The notes below the pieces were generated by a model. It was not told where the DNA came from and searched no databases. It worked only from the letters and a program-made list of their open reading frames with translations. 64,000 bases of DNA from Isoetes taiwanensis (Eukaryota > Streptophyta > Lycopodiopsida > Isoetales > Isoetaceae), in NCBI GenBank assembly GCA_021234155.1, contig JAJEKV010000002.1, positions 10,153,655 through 10,217,654 on the forward strand, in the 5' to 3' direction. Both the position numbers and the translations under genes were made by a program. Below, piece after piece: positions 24,537 to 37,161 of this stretch. The first letter of the stretch is position 1. Each line of letters starts with the position of its first letter.

Positions 24537-24941
24537 TTGAAATTAGTGACAAGGGAGCACCTGAAAAGAACAGAACACCCATTGACGTAACGGAGCGACT
24601 AGAGCCATGGCACAAAAGGTTAAATTTTTGGAGCAAATGGGACTAAAGGAAGAAAGAAAAACATAATGAATGCAGTAACGTAGATTCAAGAAACAATTGG
24701 AATAGCAGAAGCATATCAAGATACTAGAAAAGTGTAAAGGACCAAAATATAAAATGCAACTAGAGTAGATAGAACAAATAGAACAAATCGTCCCCATGCA
24801 ACTAATGAATAAATGGAATAAAAAATAATGTACTAGAAGAGCCACATAACCAATATAAGGAACCTGGAATGTTAAACCAATGTATCAATGGAACAATGTT
24901 GGGAACTAGGAGGCAGAGTAAATGGAACATGTAAACTTGAC
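24537..24941. other. No recognised gene
   Basis: A-rich DNA between the microsatellite and the tail of the next LINE; no domain in the short frames. Confidence 0.5.
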
Positions 24942-26010
24942 AATAGAATAGAATAAAATAGAATAGAATAGACATTAACGTCCCTTGTGCCCTGAGGCCC
25001 CTAGACTTGTGTAGCATGGGCGAGCTCCCTAAAAGGGCGCTACTAGCACATCACGCTGTTATGATGTAGCCTTTTCTGAAGGCTGACTTTTTTCTATTAT
25101 TACCAGCATCCCGCTTTGCTTCGGCTTCATGGCCGTGCAATGATGCGTCGTTATCAATCAGCTTTTAACTGAACAAATTTGTATGGGGTTTATGATCCGC
25201 TTTTTTGTGCGGATCATATTACAAACCCTCTTTCACTGTGTACTTCTCTGTGTCTGGTCACCATTCCACGGGCCGTCCGCCAAATCTCGGAGTGATTACG
25301 TTATTGTCATCGAATGTATCACCGGTTCCCCATCTTATATTTACGTACTGTCTCTGATGTCTCCGGTATATCCGGGCAATCGTTAATCATGTGGTTCTCA
25401 TCCTCGACTCTCCCATTGTCCGCGGTTCGCATATCCGATCCTCCTTGTCTATTCCTCTTTATCCGTCTTTTTCGATTCTCCGGATCATCACTCCCCATCC
25501 CCGAATCTAGCCAAGATATCTCTTACGGTTTTTTCAAGATGTTATCCCAGACATCCGGTGTCCTACTTGGCGATCACGGGTTAAAAGCTGTCGCCAGCCG
25601 GTCGTCGGTCCTGGGTCTTGTGTTTTTTGCTGACCATGCTCTTGTGGCTCACAATGCGCCCACTCCTCATTCCACTTGCCCATACGTTTATTAGGGTCGC
25701 TTCGGGTTTAATCCCATCTCTGTCGGTCCAATTTGCCACATCTTTAAACCATCCGCTGCCTATGAGAATGTGTGATTTTGCTGACTCGGTGATTGCAATA
25801 CTAAACAATTTCCCCTGGAGGTCTCCTGCATTGTCCCTGATCAGGTACCTTATGGTCCTCTCCCATGCTCTCACCTCCATTGGTCTTTGCCCTGTTTCGA
25901 GGACCATGATTGTCGCATTTGTGATGTCCGTCATTTTGAATTCACAATGCATTGCCATTGCCTGTATTCCTACAATAGACTTACAGGAATACAAAAGGAC
26001 CATGGCCAAG
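24942..26010 (-). mobile_element. LINE 3' fragment with (TAGAA)n tail, minus strand
   Basis: The (GAATA)n-type tail lies at about 24942-24971 and is the 3' end. The minus-strand frame 26009-25581 (142 codons) fits the region after the RT palm of a LINE: MVLETGQRPMEVRAWERT resembles the 'elgr.P..ir..er' block. Further down, near 25430, the frame gives VEDENHMINDCPD, the C-terminal zinc segment shared with the LINEs at 1 kb and 50 kb. 5' truncated and frameshifted. Confidence 0.75.
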
Positions 26011-27034
26011 ATGCATCAGTAGACATTACAACAACAACAAAGGCTTGGACGAAAAAGTCATGGAGCCATGGAGTAAATATGAATAAAGAAACGGGGAAAA
26101 TGGAGAAATAAAAAAACATAGAAGTCATATGACAAATGGAATAGTGCAAGCACTAAAAATACCAAATTGGAAAAACATCTAAAGACAAACCAAATATATC
26201 AAAAATAAAATAGCAAACTATATACGTGGACACCATAGCTTCCAAAATAAGGTCAACGATATTCCTATTCTTGCAATATGTTCTATGCTTCTGCATAACT
26301 TCAATGCCAAACATAGCATCTAATGTAATTTGTCACAAACAACTTGATAACATGCATTTACCACAAGTTATAGTCACCATGGGATAATCGAGCAACCTGG
26401 AGTTCTAAGAAGTAAGCAACTTGTGGAATTAAAAACATGGAACAACGAATAGTAAATGATATAGAACTGGAGAAATCGAGCCAAGTTGCCATATGCTAAA
26501 CATACTATTTTACAAACAATACAAATAATGCACAAATACCATGATACTCACCAAAGTCCCAAAAAGTGCAACTATACCACCCAGCACAAAGTTGTGTCCA
26601 TGTCTTCTTCGAGTTGCTCAAGAAGTCACCACCAACCTGTAGGAAAAATCCTTGCCCACGCCAAGCAAAAGGCCCTAAAAGAAAATGATGCACCATTATG
26701 TTTAACAAGTTTTTAACAAGTGTCATCAAGTTGCTTCATCCAGTCGAAAGTGAACATGCGAGACGACAATACCATTGCTAGACGACAAAACCTGCAAGAA
26801 TCCCCACGATCTAGAACTGCGCTTTCCATAGTTTGGCAATGAAATTGAGTCCCTATGCACCCAGATGATGCCTGCTCCCAAGCAAAAAAGGAATCGAGAC
26901 AAGGGGACAACGCAGAAAAGAAATTCATTTACAAGGAGAAACCGGGGTCAAAGGAGCAAACATGACCAAAAAAACATAGTGAGACGATTCAACAGAGAAA
27001 CCAAAAGAAAAGCGATAAACATTAAGGCAACAAA
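26011..27034. other. No recognised gene
   Basis: AT-rich sequence with short frames on both strands and no recognisable domain or element end. Confidence 0.5.
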
Positions 27035-27177
27035 CCCATCGTCTCTGTGTAAGGGGATGAACTGCGGCTGCCAATGGAGGTGCTGAGGGGTCTGGAGGCA
27101 GTGCTGCCCACCACCATGGAGTCTCCAATAGGGTGTGGATAGAGGGGCATGGCCAGAAAAGATGTCTGACCGCCTCC
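27035..27177 (-). mobile_element. Left (3') piece of an L1-like LINE split by the TIR element
   Basis: The reverse complement matches the LINE at about 40719-40861, including the VHPLTQR block. It ends exactly at 27177, where the TIR element begins. The other half resumes at 34840. The outer end at 27035 is an abrupt loss of similarity, so the LINE tail was deleted. Confidence 0.85.
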
Positions 27178-27211
27178 CATTAGAGAAAAAATGGGGTCTC
27201 CAGCCATCCTT
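27178..27211 (+). repeat. Left terminal inverted repeat
   Basis: Pairs with 34839-34806 on the opposite strand. It starts CATTAGAG and reaches GGTCTCCA and CCATCCT. Just inside, several CACGTG/CACGTA-like motifs occur (about 27231-27335). Confidence 0.88.
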
Positions 27212-27410
27212 AAACTTAATATTGAAATTTCCACGTAGGTTCACACATGGAGCCAATGGGGAGATACCTCCAATGTTCTAAGGGCACATTACGTGGCAAT
27301 TGTAGGGCTTTCATTTTTTTACTAGGCATCCACGTGGTGACATTCAGTTGGGCACATATTTCATAAGGACTTTCCCTTGTGTGGGTGGAGATCTCACTAG
27401 ATTTACTTGT

Positions 27411-27518
27411 ACACGAAAACCTAAAACTACGAAATTTTCCTGCCAAATGTTTTTTAATATGGTTACACGAAAACCTAAACTACGAAAATTTCCTGCCGAA
27501 TTTTTTTTTGATATGGTT
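27411..27518 (+). repeat. 54-bp subterminal tandem repeat
   Basis: Two copies (27411-27464 and 27465-27518) share ACACGAAAACCTAAA and TTTCCTGCC. Position just inside the left end fits subterminal repeats that bind transposases in other DNA transposons, an inference here. Confidence 0.8.
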
Positions 27519-27526
27519 TCACGATA

Positions 27527-27732
27527 CTAGCTTTGACGAAGGCACAAGGCCTCTTCGGATTGATTCTCAACATCGTCGGTTCGCCTACAGATTGAAAGGG
27601 CAGCAAAGATCGACCAGATAGGTATGGCTTATAATTCTAGCTTTTATGAAGGCACAAGGGCACTTTGAATTCATCCCCAACACTGTCGGTTCGCCTGCAG
27701 ATTGGAAGTGCAGCAAAGATCGATCAGGTAGG
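27527..27732 (+). repeat. Duplicated exon-like block upstream of the BAH-like gene
   Basis: Two roughly 96-bp copies (27527-27622, 27637-27732), 110 bp apart, share GAAGGCACAAGG, GTCGGTTCGCCT and CAGCAAAGATCGA. The second ends CAGGTAGGT, a good splice donor. They may be alternative untranslated first exons for the gene starting at 28334. Confidence 0.6.
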
Positions 27733-28333
27733 TGATATAAAAAATGATTTACTTTTGGAAGAAGATTCATTTTTTTTCCCTTATAAGAGGATGAATTGCA
27801 ACTGCGTTCTTACAAATGGAATGGGATTGTTGGACTTTGTCTTATTGAAGCCATTCTAAACTCTGCTTTCGTTATATCAGCATTCAGCATGAAACCATGT
27901 CTATATTATTTTGTTTTACTCTTTCATAGGCATTGAGATTGAAGTTTTAAGCTTTAGATTTGAGATAACCAGATCCATTTATTTATTTTTTTAAACTTAA
28001 CATGCCATTATGCATTAGGATATCAAGCTGGTTTTTAGAAACAGCAGATCTGACAACTGCTTGCGTCTCTTTTACTCAATTTCGTGCCATGTACAACAAA
28101 GCCAACATCTCTATTATTTTTATTGCCAAATTGTTGTGTCATGTGAGCTGAATGTTTTATATGTCCTGTGCTAATTCGATTCTTGTAATGCTAGTTGGTA
28201 CATGCAGGTTAATGTTAATTGAAGTGCTCGGTTCCAAGAAACTTGAGTGCTTAATATCAAATTTGAATGACATGCATGTTGTCTTGCATGTGTAAAGTTA
28301 TTGCTCAGATTTTTGTTTTGTTGTCTGCAGATC

Positions 28334-29585
28334 ATGCCGCTGCTAAGGTCTGGTCCAGGTACAGCAATTGTGCGTAATGAGAAAAACGAAAATGGGGAAT
28401 GGCGTGAGCTTCGCGTTTCTATTGGTTCATGGGTTACCATGATGCCTCGAACAACTGGTGAACATAAAGTGGATAAGTCCAGGTTAAATGACTGCTCAAC
28501 GCATTGGAAGGGACGAGTAAAAGATATTATGTTTGGTCCTGGAGGTAAGAAGGTTCTATATTTTGTTGTGGAGCATGCTTATGGTCCTCGTGAAATGGCA
28601 AAGGAGTCAATTGCAGAAAAGGCGTCATATCCTAAACTTGAAGCCAATTACATTTGCTCCTCTGACTTTGTTGATCAAGTTTCGGCTGAGAGCATTACAA
28701 GTGTTCTTGAAGTCTATCATTATCACGATAGGGCAAAATTTGTTATTTCCGGGGTTTTTCCAACGTAAGTTTGCATGATAAAGGCATCCGGGTTTCACAA
28801 ATTCCACTACACCATATCTGCTAGACGCATAGGAAAACTTCTGGAGATTGACCCCCCAAGCTTAAAATCAATGGGTGCTGAATTCTGTGATCAGAAAGTA
28901 CTGACATCATATCGCATACATCTGACAAGAGAAGTATACAGAACGCTTACTGAAACTGGTGGTGTAAGATGTGCGATCAAAGTGTTTTTGCCAGTAAACA
29001 TATTCTCCTACTTCTTTCAATCCGAATCATTTAAGGTCGCTCCTCAAACGTATACGTGTAATCACGTTACAACCAACACATTAGAAGGCCTATTTTATGG
29101 TGATTGGAAACGGAGGGAGCATGAAAGCGGAGGCCAAATCACGGAATGCATGGCTGCAATAGACACATTTGTTTTCAGGTAATATATGTAGTAGGTTCAT
29201 TCTAATCTTGTGATGCTCAAACTTCACTATTTTTTGCAGGTATAGGATGACTAAGCAAATGTTGTATTGCAACTATTTTATTCAAAGAAGAAAGCGCTTT
29301 TGGGAGAATGGTCATTATCATTGGACAATTATGGAAGAACACGACAAGAAATCTCCTTTCATGGATCTAAATATTTTTTGTGGTGAAGCTGGTAATCGAG
29401 TGCTCAACGTGGAGGAGGACTGCACATTACTTGACTGTAGAAAGCTGCTAGATACTTTTAGGATGTATGGGGAATTTCAGTTTTTTTTAAATGGAAGAAA
29501 GATAGGATATCGCAGGGAATGCGAAATAAAGTGTAAAGATTGTAAGTTTCCCAATGTAATTCACATAAAAGCAATAGTACAATAA
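28334..29585 (+). CDS. BAH-like domain protein, three exons, 376 residues, apparently intact
   Basis: The exons are 28334-28764, 28825-29178 and 29240-29585. Both introns are about 60 nt, start GTAAGT or GTAATA and end TAG or CAG. Their removal eliminates the only stop and leaves exactly 377 codons including the stop. The ATG is preceded by CTGCAG at 28330, which suggests a further upstream non-coding exon. Residues about 25-145 look like a bromo-adjacent homology domain: GSWVTMMP, then the core strand YFVVEHAYGPREM, then NYICSSDFVDQV and a YHYHD end. BAH domains bind modified histones or nucleosomes. The remaining 230 residues, with Cys pairs near the end (C-x2-C), match nothing I know. The gene lies inside the TIR element, 2 kb from its convergent transposase-like gene. 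A captured host gene is the main alternative to a true element gene. Confidence 0.65.
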
Positions 29586-29987
29586 GGGAAAAAAAAGTGT
29601 CGGATGTTGGATCTTCAGGTTCAATTCCTGAAATCTGTTTAAGGTGTCTTCAATGTACAAGACTATTACACGTCTTGAATCATGTATTTGGATTATGATG
29701 ATATTTAATTTAGGACCAGTACTAGCCCTGCAATAGCAGATTCTAAGGCGACGTCGTTTTTAGCTATGGCAGTCTGTTTGTTCATTCATTTTTATCTATT
29801 CTGGTTACAAGTCTCTTGCAAAAGAGGCCTCTACATTTTGTAATTCAAATATATAGGAGGTCATCTTCTTTGTTTTCTGATATTTGTAGAACTAGTGGTG
29901 CTGACATTATTCATTCATGGTATGCTTACCTTGATCATTTATTTTAATGGGGGACGAATCTAATGCGTGTGCTCTTTCCTTTGCCAG

Positions 29988-30557
29988 CAAACAATAAAGG
30001 ATGATGTTGCAAGTATGGTTGAGGTATTTGGGAGACCAATTACTCGGTGGCCATTTTTTATCTTCTTAGGAGGGGCTATGTTCTGCCTTCTTTCAAGCAC
30101 ATCATGCCATCTACTATCATGTCATTCAGAGGCGATGTCTTCTATGATGTTACGTCTTGATTATGCAGGAATTGCTGGTTTAATATCTGCATCCTTCTAT
30201 CCTCCTGTCTACTATTCTTTTATGTGCAGCCCAGCTTGGAGAAATCTGTACCTGATAACAATAACTGTTATGGGGCTTGCAGCTATCCTTGTTTCTTTGC
30301 TCTCATTTTTTCAATCATCAAAGTATCGGACTTTCAGAGCAGCATTATTTTTTAGAATGGGCGTGTCAGGTGTCGCTCCTGTGTTGCATAAATTTGTCAT
30401 GCATGGGGATGATACAACAACTGTTTATGAAATTGCAATGGGTCTATGAAATTGTTTATGAAATTGCAATGTTCTAGTTGTTGCGGGAGCATATACTCAT
30501 TATCATGCAGGCCTGCTTTATCTGAAATGGAGAGATGTGAAGGGTTGTAATTTGTAA
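29988..30557 (+). pseudogene. Heptahelical (HHP/PAQR-type) membrane protein, fragment
   Basis: An exon starting after TTGCCAG at 29988 encodes MVEVFGRPITRWPFFIFLGG, then the Ser/His-rich LLSCHSE block, LRLDYAGIAG, SFYPPVYYSFMC and further hydrophobic helices. These are diagnostic of the plant HHP branch of the adiponectin/progestin receptor family. The frame reaches GVAPVLHKFVMHG and YEIAMG, then two stops. From 30471 the last segment VLVVAGAYTHYHAGLLYLKW resumes, so about 45 residues between them are deleted, beside a small repeat of TATGAAATTGCAATG. The N-terminal half is absent. It lies inside the TIR element. Confidence 0.85.
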
Positions 30558-31704
<1,147 letters not shown>

Positions 31705-34386
31705 TTACAAACTGAATTTGCTTCCAATTCTTTGCCGTTTTTCCCTCCATTCTATGCAACGGTCATTCGCTACTGAATTTTTCCAAGTTTCTCTCCTTCG
31801 TTTTTTTGCAGCTTCTATAGTTGCATCTGGGTCATTTGGAGAAGCTCGTCTCACCATGTTTTCTTCATGACGTGCTACAATTCTCCTATAGAACCATTGG
31901 GTCATTTGAACTAGCGGATTAGAAAGAGAAGATTTATTGCTGCCACCTCGTTGTGTCTTTTGATTAAAGGCTACCTTTGCTTGCTTATGGGATTTCTCCA
32001 TCCCCTATTTTTCAGCAAACCAGGGGCCGTGTGCATAAATTATATGCACGTAATGTGTGACTTCACTCTCTCCCCATGCCTGTATATAAGCAGTCGTAAA
32101 TGCCTTTACAACAACTCGGAATTCTTCCTTGTTGCATTCAGTAAAGTAATGCTTCTGTAGCAGCAAGTTAAGGTCAGATAAAGCATTCCATGCCTTTAAT
32201 TTTTTTGTTGTTGGCTCTGTTCTGTCATGTTCTGCACATACCAACTTCTTACCAAACTCAAAGTCTCCTCTTTGCGCGCTATCTACTTTAGACAAGAAAT
32301 GACGTGCTTTATCGCCACCAAGAGAAACCTTGGCTGGAATAGAGCTCCTACCATTTGACTTTTTTGTATCCTTCTCCAACTTGACACATCCGCCATGTAG
32401 ACCCGCCTCGGATAATACATTTTCCACTCGTTTAATCCCTTCTTTCCTCTCCTCCTCGCTTCTAATATTCCATACAAAACAGGCTGAATGGTGGATCATC
32501 TTATCAACAATCCTTACAAGTGCATGAAGCGTACAAATATGAACTCTCTCCAAGGGAATTGGTAATATTGGCTGAAACCTTTCATCATTTGTATGTCGGT
32601 CTGGTGCTGCTCGCTGATCACAGTCCAGCGTACTTTTGGAATGCCCTTTCTTTGATGATTTCAATGTATAATTGCAATAAATACAATTCTTGGATGTCTT
32701 TGCACCTGTAGATGAAATATTATACATGCATTTTTCTGTTTTCAAATCAGAGGCCATGTGAAAACTAATCATAAAGGCGCCACATCCTTCAACAATTAGT
32801 TTCTCACCACTGTTATATTTATGTATTAGAGCAGGAATACTTGTTTGTTGAAACACCCATTTCAACACATCATAGTTTTCCTTTCGGACTTGAAATAGTC
32901 CCAACCACCATGTATGGTCCTCGGATTGAACGGAGAACCAATCGGGATCTCTCTCTTTCTTCTTCAATTTCCCTTGCACCTCGTAGGATGGCAACAAGGC
33001 CTTATTCATGAGAGTCAAAGAAACTCGCTCGTACTTTTTAGCATGAGATAATTCCATCTCATCTAACTTTATGCAAACTTCCAGTTGTCCTCCAATATCT
33101 ACTTCTTGCAAATTATAGTAAATCACCATAAATCTCAAAACGTCTTCCAAATCTAACTACAAATTATTCTTTTCATTCAGATCTATCATAGTCTTACTTG
33201 CTTCCTTACCTTTTGAAGAACTATCGGATACAATTGGCGGGCTTGACACTATCGAGTGCATGCATCCAAATACTTCATTAACTGAATTGTTTCTCAATGC
33301 TCTAACCTTATGAACATAGTATGGCCTTGGAACAATAAATTTTTTTGTACCAAGTGAAGTCAAGGCAGCGTAGAATGGTTTAAAGAGCAATCTATATGCT
33401 TTTGTGCTAATCCCAGCCGAATCACAAATCGCTTGTATTTTTCCAATGTCAATCTTGGAGCAGATATCTTGGACAACCATGTCAATTATACCTTTTCTCA
33501 AATAGCCATTTTCTGGTGCATTTAGCATTTCCATAATGTCTCCTTTTGTGGCAAAACTTCTCACAACTTTGTTAACATTATTAGCACTTGTATGATTTGC
33601 ACTATCAGCTCGTGCATCATTCTTTCCATGCACCATGTGACGTATCGCCTGATTTCTCTTTTCAACTTGACCCCACATGTGGGCTTTAGTGTTGATATTG
33701 GCTTCAAATTTTTCTTTCTTTCTCTAAGACCAAAAAGAGGTCTGCTTTTAATCTTTTTCAAATTTGTTCTCCAACATGCAAACTCTCCTTTTATGTTTCT
33801 TAGCTTCTCCGAATTTGCAATTGCGTATTCTCTATTAGACCCGATTTACAATAAAATCCATCAACTTCATGTCTTGTTCTAGTTGCAATATCCTATTTCT
33901 GAGCTGTGATGTTAATTTAGATGCCTCATGGTCTTTTACTTCAGCTTGCTTGGCCAATGAATCAGCCATCTTAGTCAAATTCAAGCACTCTTCTTGCTTC
34001 TGCTGCAACCGAAATGCCAAATTATTCATATAAAATATTGTTTGCATATTATACTGCACCATACTCTCACAATAGCCAAGAAGCCCTCCTTGTCCTTCAC
34101 AAACAAACTTCACAAGCTCAGTAATAGAACTGAATTTTGGATGCTTGCCTGTCCATGGATTTCTTGGGTATAGCTCAACCTTTGCCCATAAATTAACATG
34201 TTTAGCTCCAGTTTTTCTTAAACCATCTTCATCAATTTCTTTTCCATGAAGACCTACTCTTAATTGTGCATAGTCTTCTGATGGGAGCCTAATTCTGAGT
34301 TGAGCCATGGCAGATTGGCAAGGTAATGAGCAAAAACGTTGCTCTGGGAATCCATTGCATATATATATATTCTTCTTTGGAGGCAA
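31705..34386 (-). CDS. Transposase-like protein of the TIR element
   Basis: One reading frame runs the whole 2.7 kb. Two introns remove its early stops: 33849-33724 (126 nt, GTAAAT...TTAG) and 33209-33153 (57 nt, GTAAGG...TTAG); both keep frame. The spliced product is about 732 codons to an in-frame TAG at 32007-32005, after which the same frame stays open for 99 more codons. Visible parts are an N-terminal region with a coiled coil ending near 33870; a linker; a C-x2-C with a later Cys/His set (32685-32620); a HICTLHALVRIVDK block (32541-32500); an ESEVTHYVHIIYAHGPWF block just before the TAG; and, after it, EKSHKQAK with TQRGG. The order resembles long transposase-like proteins scattered through algae and animals, possibly KDZ-related. 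Family is uncertain. A segment of about ten residues seems deleted at the TAG. An alternative start is ATG 34308. Confidence 0.55.
33153..33209 (-). other. Predicted 57-nt intron in the transposase-like gene
   Basis: Donor GTAAGG at 33209 and acceptor TTAG ending 33153. Removal joins phase-1 halves and eliminates the TAG at 33159-33157. Its size matches the two introns of the BAH-like gene. Confidence 0.6.
33724..33849 (-). other. Predicted 126-nt intron in the transposase-like gene
   Basis: Donor GTAAAT at 33849 and acceptor CTTAG ending 33724. It removes four stops (at 33837, 33834, 33750 and 33726) and leaves the frame unchanged. Confidence 0.55.
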
Positions 34387-34805
34387 GGAATTTCGAATTC
34401 ACAGATTCAAAAGTTTGAATTCAAATATTCAAAAATCAAACAAGGCGGCAATCGGCAATTGCAGAATCATATGGTGAGGTAGAAAACGTACCTTGTAAGA
34501 AAGTTCCAATGGTCGATCTGGTGGTTGATCCGGAGTGAAACAATTTCGGTGGTTGATTTCATTCCCCCTAGATCTCTCGATTTCGTGCCAACGTAAATGA
34601 AAAATGCTCGACCACACGAGCAAAACCAATTTTTTATATTTCATATACATTATAGATGTGCCACATAGATGCGAAATAATGCCTCGAAACTCTAAAGATA
34701 TGTTTTTAGTATGAAGGATTCTATAGATTACATTGTTATAAAGACAAAGAGGTGACATGGAAAATGGTAAAATAATGAGGAAAAATGACATGGAATTCTT
34801 CTTAG

Positions 34806-34839
34806 GAGGATGGTTGGAGACCTCATTTTTTCTCTAATG
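34806..34839 (-). repeat. Right terminal inverted repeat
   Basis: On the minus strand it begins CATTAGAGAAAAAATG at 34839 and mirrors the left end. Inside it lies about 400 bp of 5' flank for the transposase-like gene. Confidence 0.88.
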
Positions 34840-35815
34840 CATGCTGCCAACAAGCCACGCAAAAATGGAGAAGCACTTGGAAAAGGCTGCAGAGTCTGAA
34901 ATAAAGCCCAAGGTAGGACTGGTTTGACAGCCTTCTTGCCTAGAGGGATACAATGACCAAGAGCTTGTCTAAGAAGGCGTGAACCAGAAGAGTCATCCTC
35001 ACCATTCAGGAGTCTCCAAATGAACTTTGAAATAAGCACTTTGCTCGACAGTAAGAAGTCCATCATACCCAGACCACCTGCCCATTTTGGAAGGATGTAC
35101 TTCGACCAAGCCACCTTAACTTCTGACACCTTCCTCAAGTGCCGCCAAATAAAGTTCCAAACTATTGCAATGAGCTCACGCACTTTGATCTGTGGAGCTA
35201 GCAGTGAGGATGCCATATAAACATGGGTACTACTAAGGACCGACTTGGCCACCGTGTCGACCCGCAAGAGACAACTTAGCGGGGACCACCCGGATCAAGT
35301 GCTTCTCCAAACCCCTAGTGATCTCCTCCCATGCAGCTCCCATAGTAATATGGATGCCAACTGAAACCCCCAACAACTTGATGGCCCCGCCCATGCGCCA
35401 GTAATTTCCATGGATAATTGTGAACACATCTTTGGAGCGGATTATTCAATGTCCACAAAGTCAGACACATACGCCACCCCACAAGAACACTGGAAGCTAG
35501 TGAAAAAGTATCTAAAAGCATTTTGGCAGCAGCAAGATTCTCATCACTAGCGACTAGGAAGAGGAACGTGTCGTCCGCATATTGATTGCAAACCTCTTGT
35601 GTGCCGTCATCCATTGCAAGACCATGGAGAAGTCCCTCTGTCATTGCAATGGTGAATAACTGTGACAAAGCCTATGCAACAATTATGAAAAGCAGTGGTG
35701 CTAAATGGCATCCTTGGCGAATACCACGACCGAGTGAAAAGGCATGTGACGGCTCACCATGGAACAGAACAGTCACCCGAGTAGAGATCTACCATCTGAG
35801 ACAACTTTATAGCCA
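34840..35815 (-). mobile_element. Right (5') piece of the split L1-like LINE
   Basis: The minus strand encodes RT: GRGIRQGCHLAPLLF near 35740, YADD near 35575, and the post-palm region down to FPSASPFLRGLLAA, which stops at 34840 where the TIR element begins. Its continuation is at 27177. A 31-bp unit with AGATCTACCATCTGAGA is tandemly repeated at its outer edge (35785-35832), where it meets the Copia element. Confidence 0.85.
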
Positions 35816-36037
35816 AGATCTACCATCTGAGAACTGAAATTAAATTTTTAACAAGTCCTGGAACACAAAGAACATCTTTTAATTTAACTATCTTTCCTTG
35901 CAAATCAAAGAGCTCGAGCATGCCACTATCTTCAATCTCTTGACAATGATTTCCTAATTGGACATGTCCACCTTCTCTTCCCTTGCAGTCTTTAAGAAGT
36001 TTGGAAGCACATGCCACTGTCCTCTCTACTCCTGATT

Positions 36038-37161
36038 CTAAAATCCAGAGTTTGAGTCGCTTTTCTTAGTTGTCAATGCATATAATTGAGATTTACATAC
36101 CTCTTCGTCTTCATTTGATTCTTCTCCATCATTACCTACTTCTTGTGTAAGGTTTATTTTTGGTTTTCCTCTGTCAGTACCCTTGCCTTTGCCCAAGTAG
36201 CCACCACGAGTGCTTGCTCCTTTTCCTCTGCCCCTGCCTTTAGCAGTCCCTTTTTGGGCTTGAGCAGTTTGCTGCCAAGTATCCCTTGCCCTCACAATTA
36301 TAGCAAATGATTTCTCTTCCTAGCTTAGGGAAATCATTTTTCAAATGGCCATAGTTCTCACAATGACAACATGGTCCAATTTTCCTTTATTTGAGGCACT
36401 CCTTTCTTTTCCTTTATATTTTCCTGTATACCGTACTTCTGTTGTCTGACCATCAAAACCAATGACCCTTTGTTTTCATTCTATTCTTATCATCCTGATT
36501 GCATCCTCCTTTGTTCTAGCTACATTCCTTATTAGTAAAGTTGCCAAATGGGAATCATGTGATACTGATCTAGCAATAGCTAGAATCTGGTATTCTCTAG
36601 TCAGGATATTCCCTGCCCCTTCAAGATCTACAACTATTGAGTCAAATTTCTCAAGGAATTCAGTCAATCCATTTTTGTCATATACTTTTCAGTTGTTATC
36701 ATTTGGGAGGAGGATTTTGCCTCATAATTCTTTATCATGTACTGCCACATATCCCTTCGTGACAGACCTCTCAGTTTCAACTTAATCAATGTACCAACTT
36801 TGCATGGAATAATAGCTTGAGCTTCCATAATGTTCAAGCTTTCATCAACTACTTCTGAACTTACTGCGACATTAACAGATCCTCCACCAACAGTCGAACC
36901 TTCAGAGGTTGAACTTGCACTAGTTCCCCCTGCACTAGCAATCCCTGCACCCACATTTGAATTGGTACGTCTAACAATATTCTCATCTATTAGATACCAT
37001 AAATTTTCAAACTCAAGAACCTCCCTGATGCTTTGAACCTTCCTTCGCCTTTGAAAACTTCTATGGCGTTTAAAAGATTTGTTCCAAACGTGGTAGACAT
37101 GGCAACCTGTGCTCTGATACCAATGAAGAATTTTGACTAGGCAATTTTGATCTAAATGCAC
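36038..37161 (-). pseudogene. Copia gag, frameshifted
   Basis: Pieces in several frames encode a gag typical of Copia: an N-terminal Ser/Gly-rich part and GTLIKLKLRGLSRRDMW (37161-36664), then LEKFDSIVVDLEGAG (36667-36476). Two CCHC-type knuckles follow around 36400-36290 (first CxHC ENYGHLKND, second CYNCEGKGY). A basic RGRGKG linker then leads into the protease region. Several frame changes mean it is not translatable as one protein. Confidence 0.75.
37111..37122 (-). other. tRNA-Met primer binding site
   Basis: The minus strand reads TGGTATCAGAGC directly inside the LTR, complementary to the 3' end of plant initiator tRNA-Met, the usual Copia primer. Confidence 0.9.

Noticed and set aside
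24208-24646. N/K-repeat and F/L-repeat proteins of 142 codons
   Set aside because: Translations of the hexamer microsatellite.
27216-27446. 76-codon minus-strand frame as a LINE-coded segment
   Set aside because: It lies inside the TIR element, immediately internal to its left end, so it cannot belong to the interrupted LINE. No domain recognised.
28765-28824. TAA at 28766 as a disabling stop in the BAH-like gene
   Set aside because: It lies in a GTAAGT...TAG intron whose removal keeps the frame and gives an exact codon count over all three exons.
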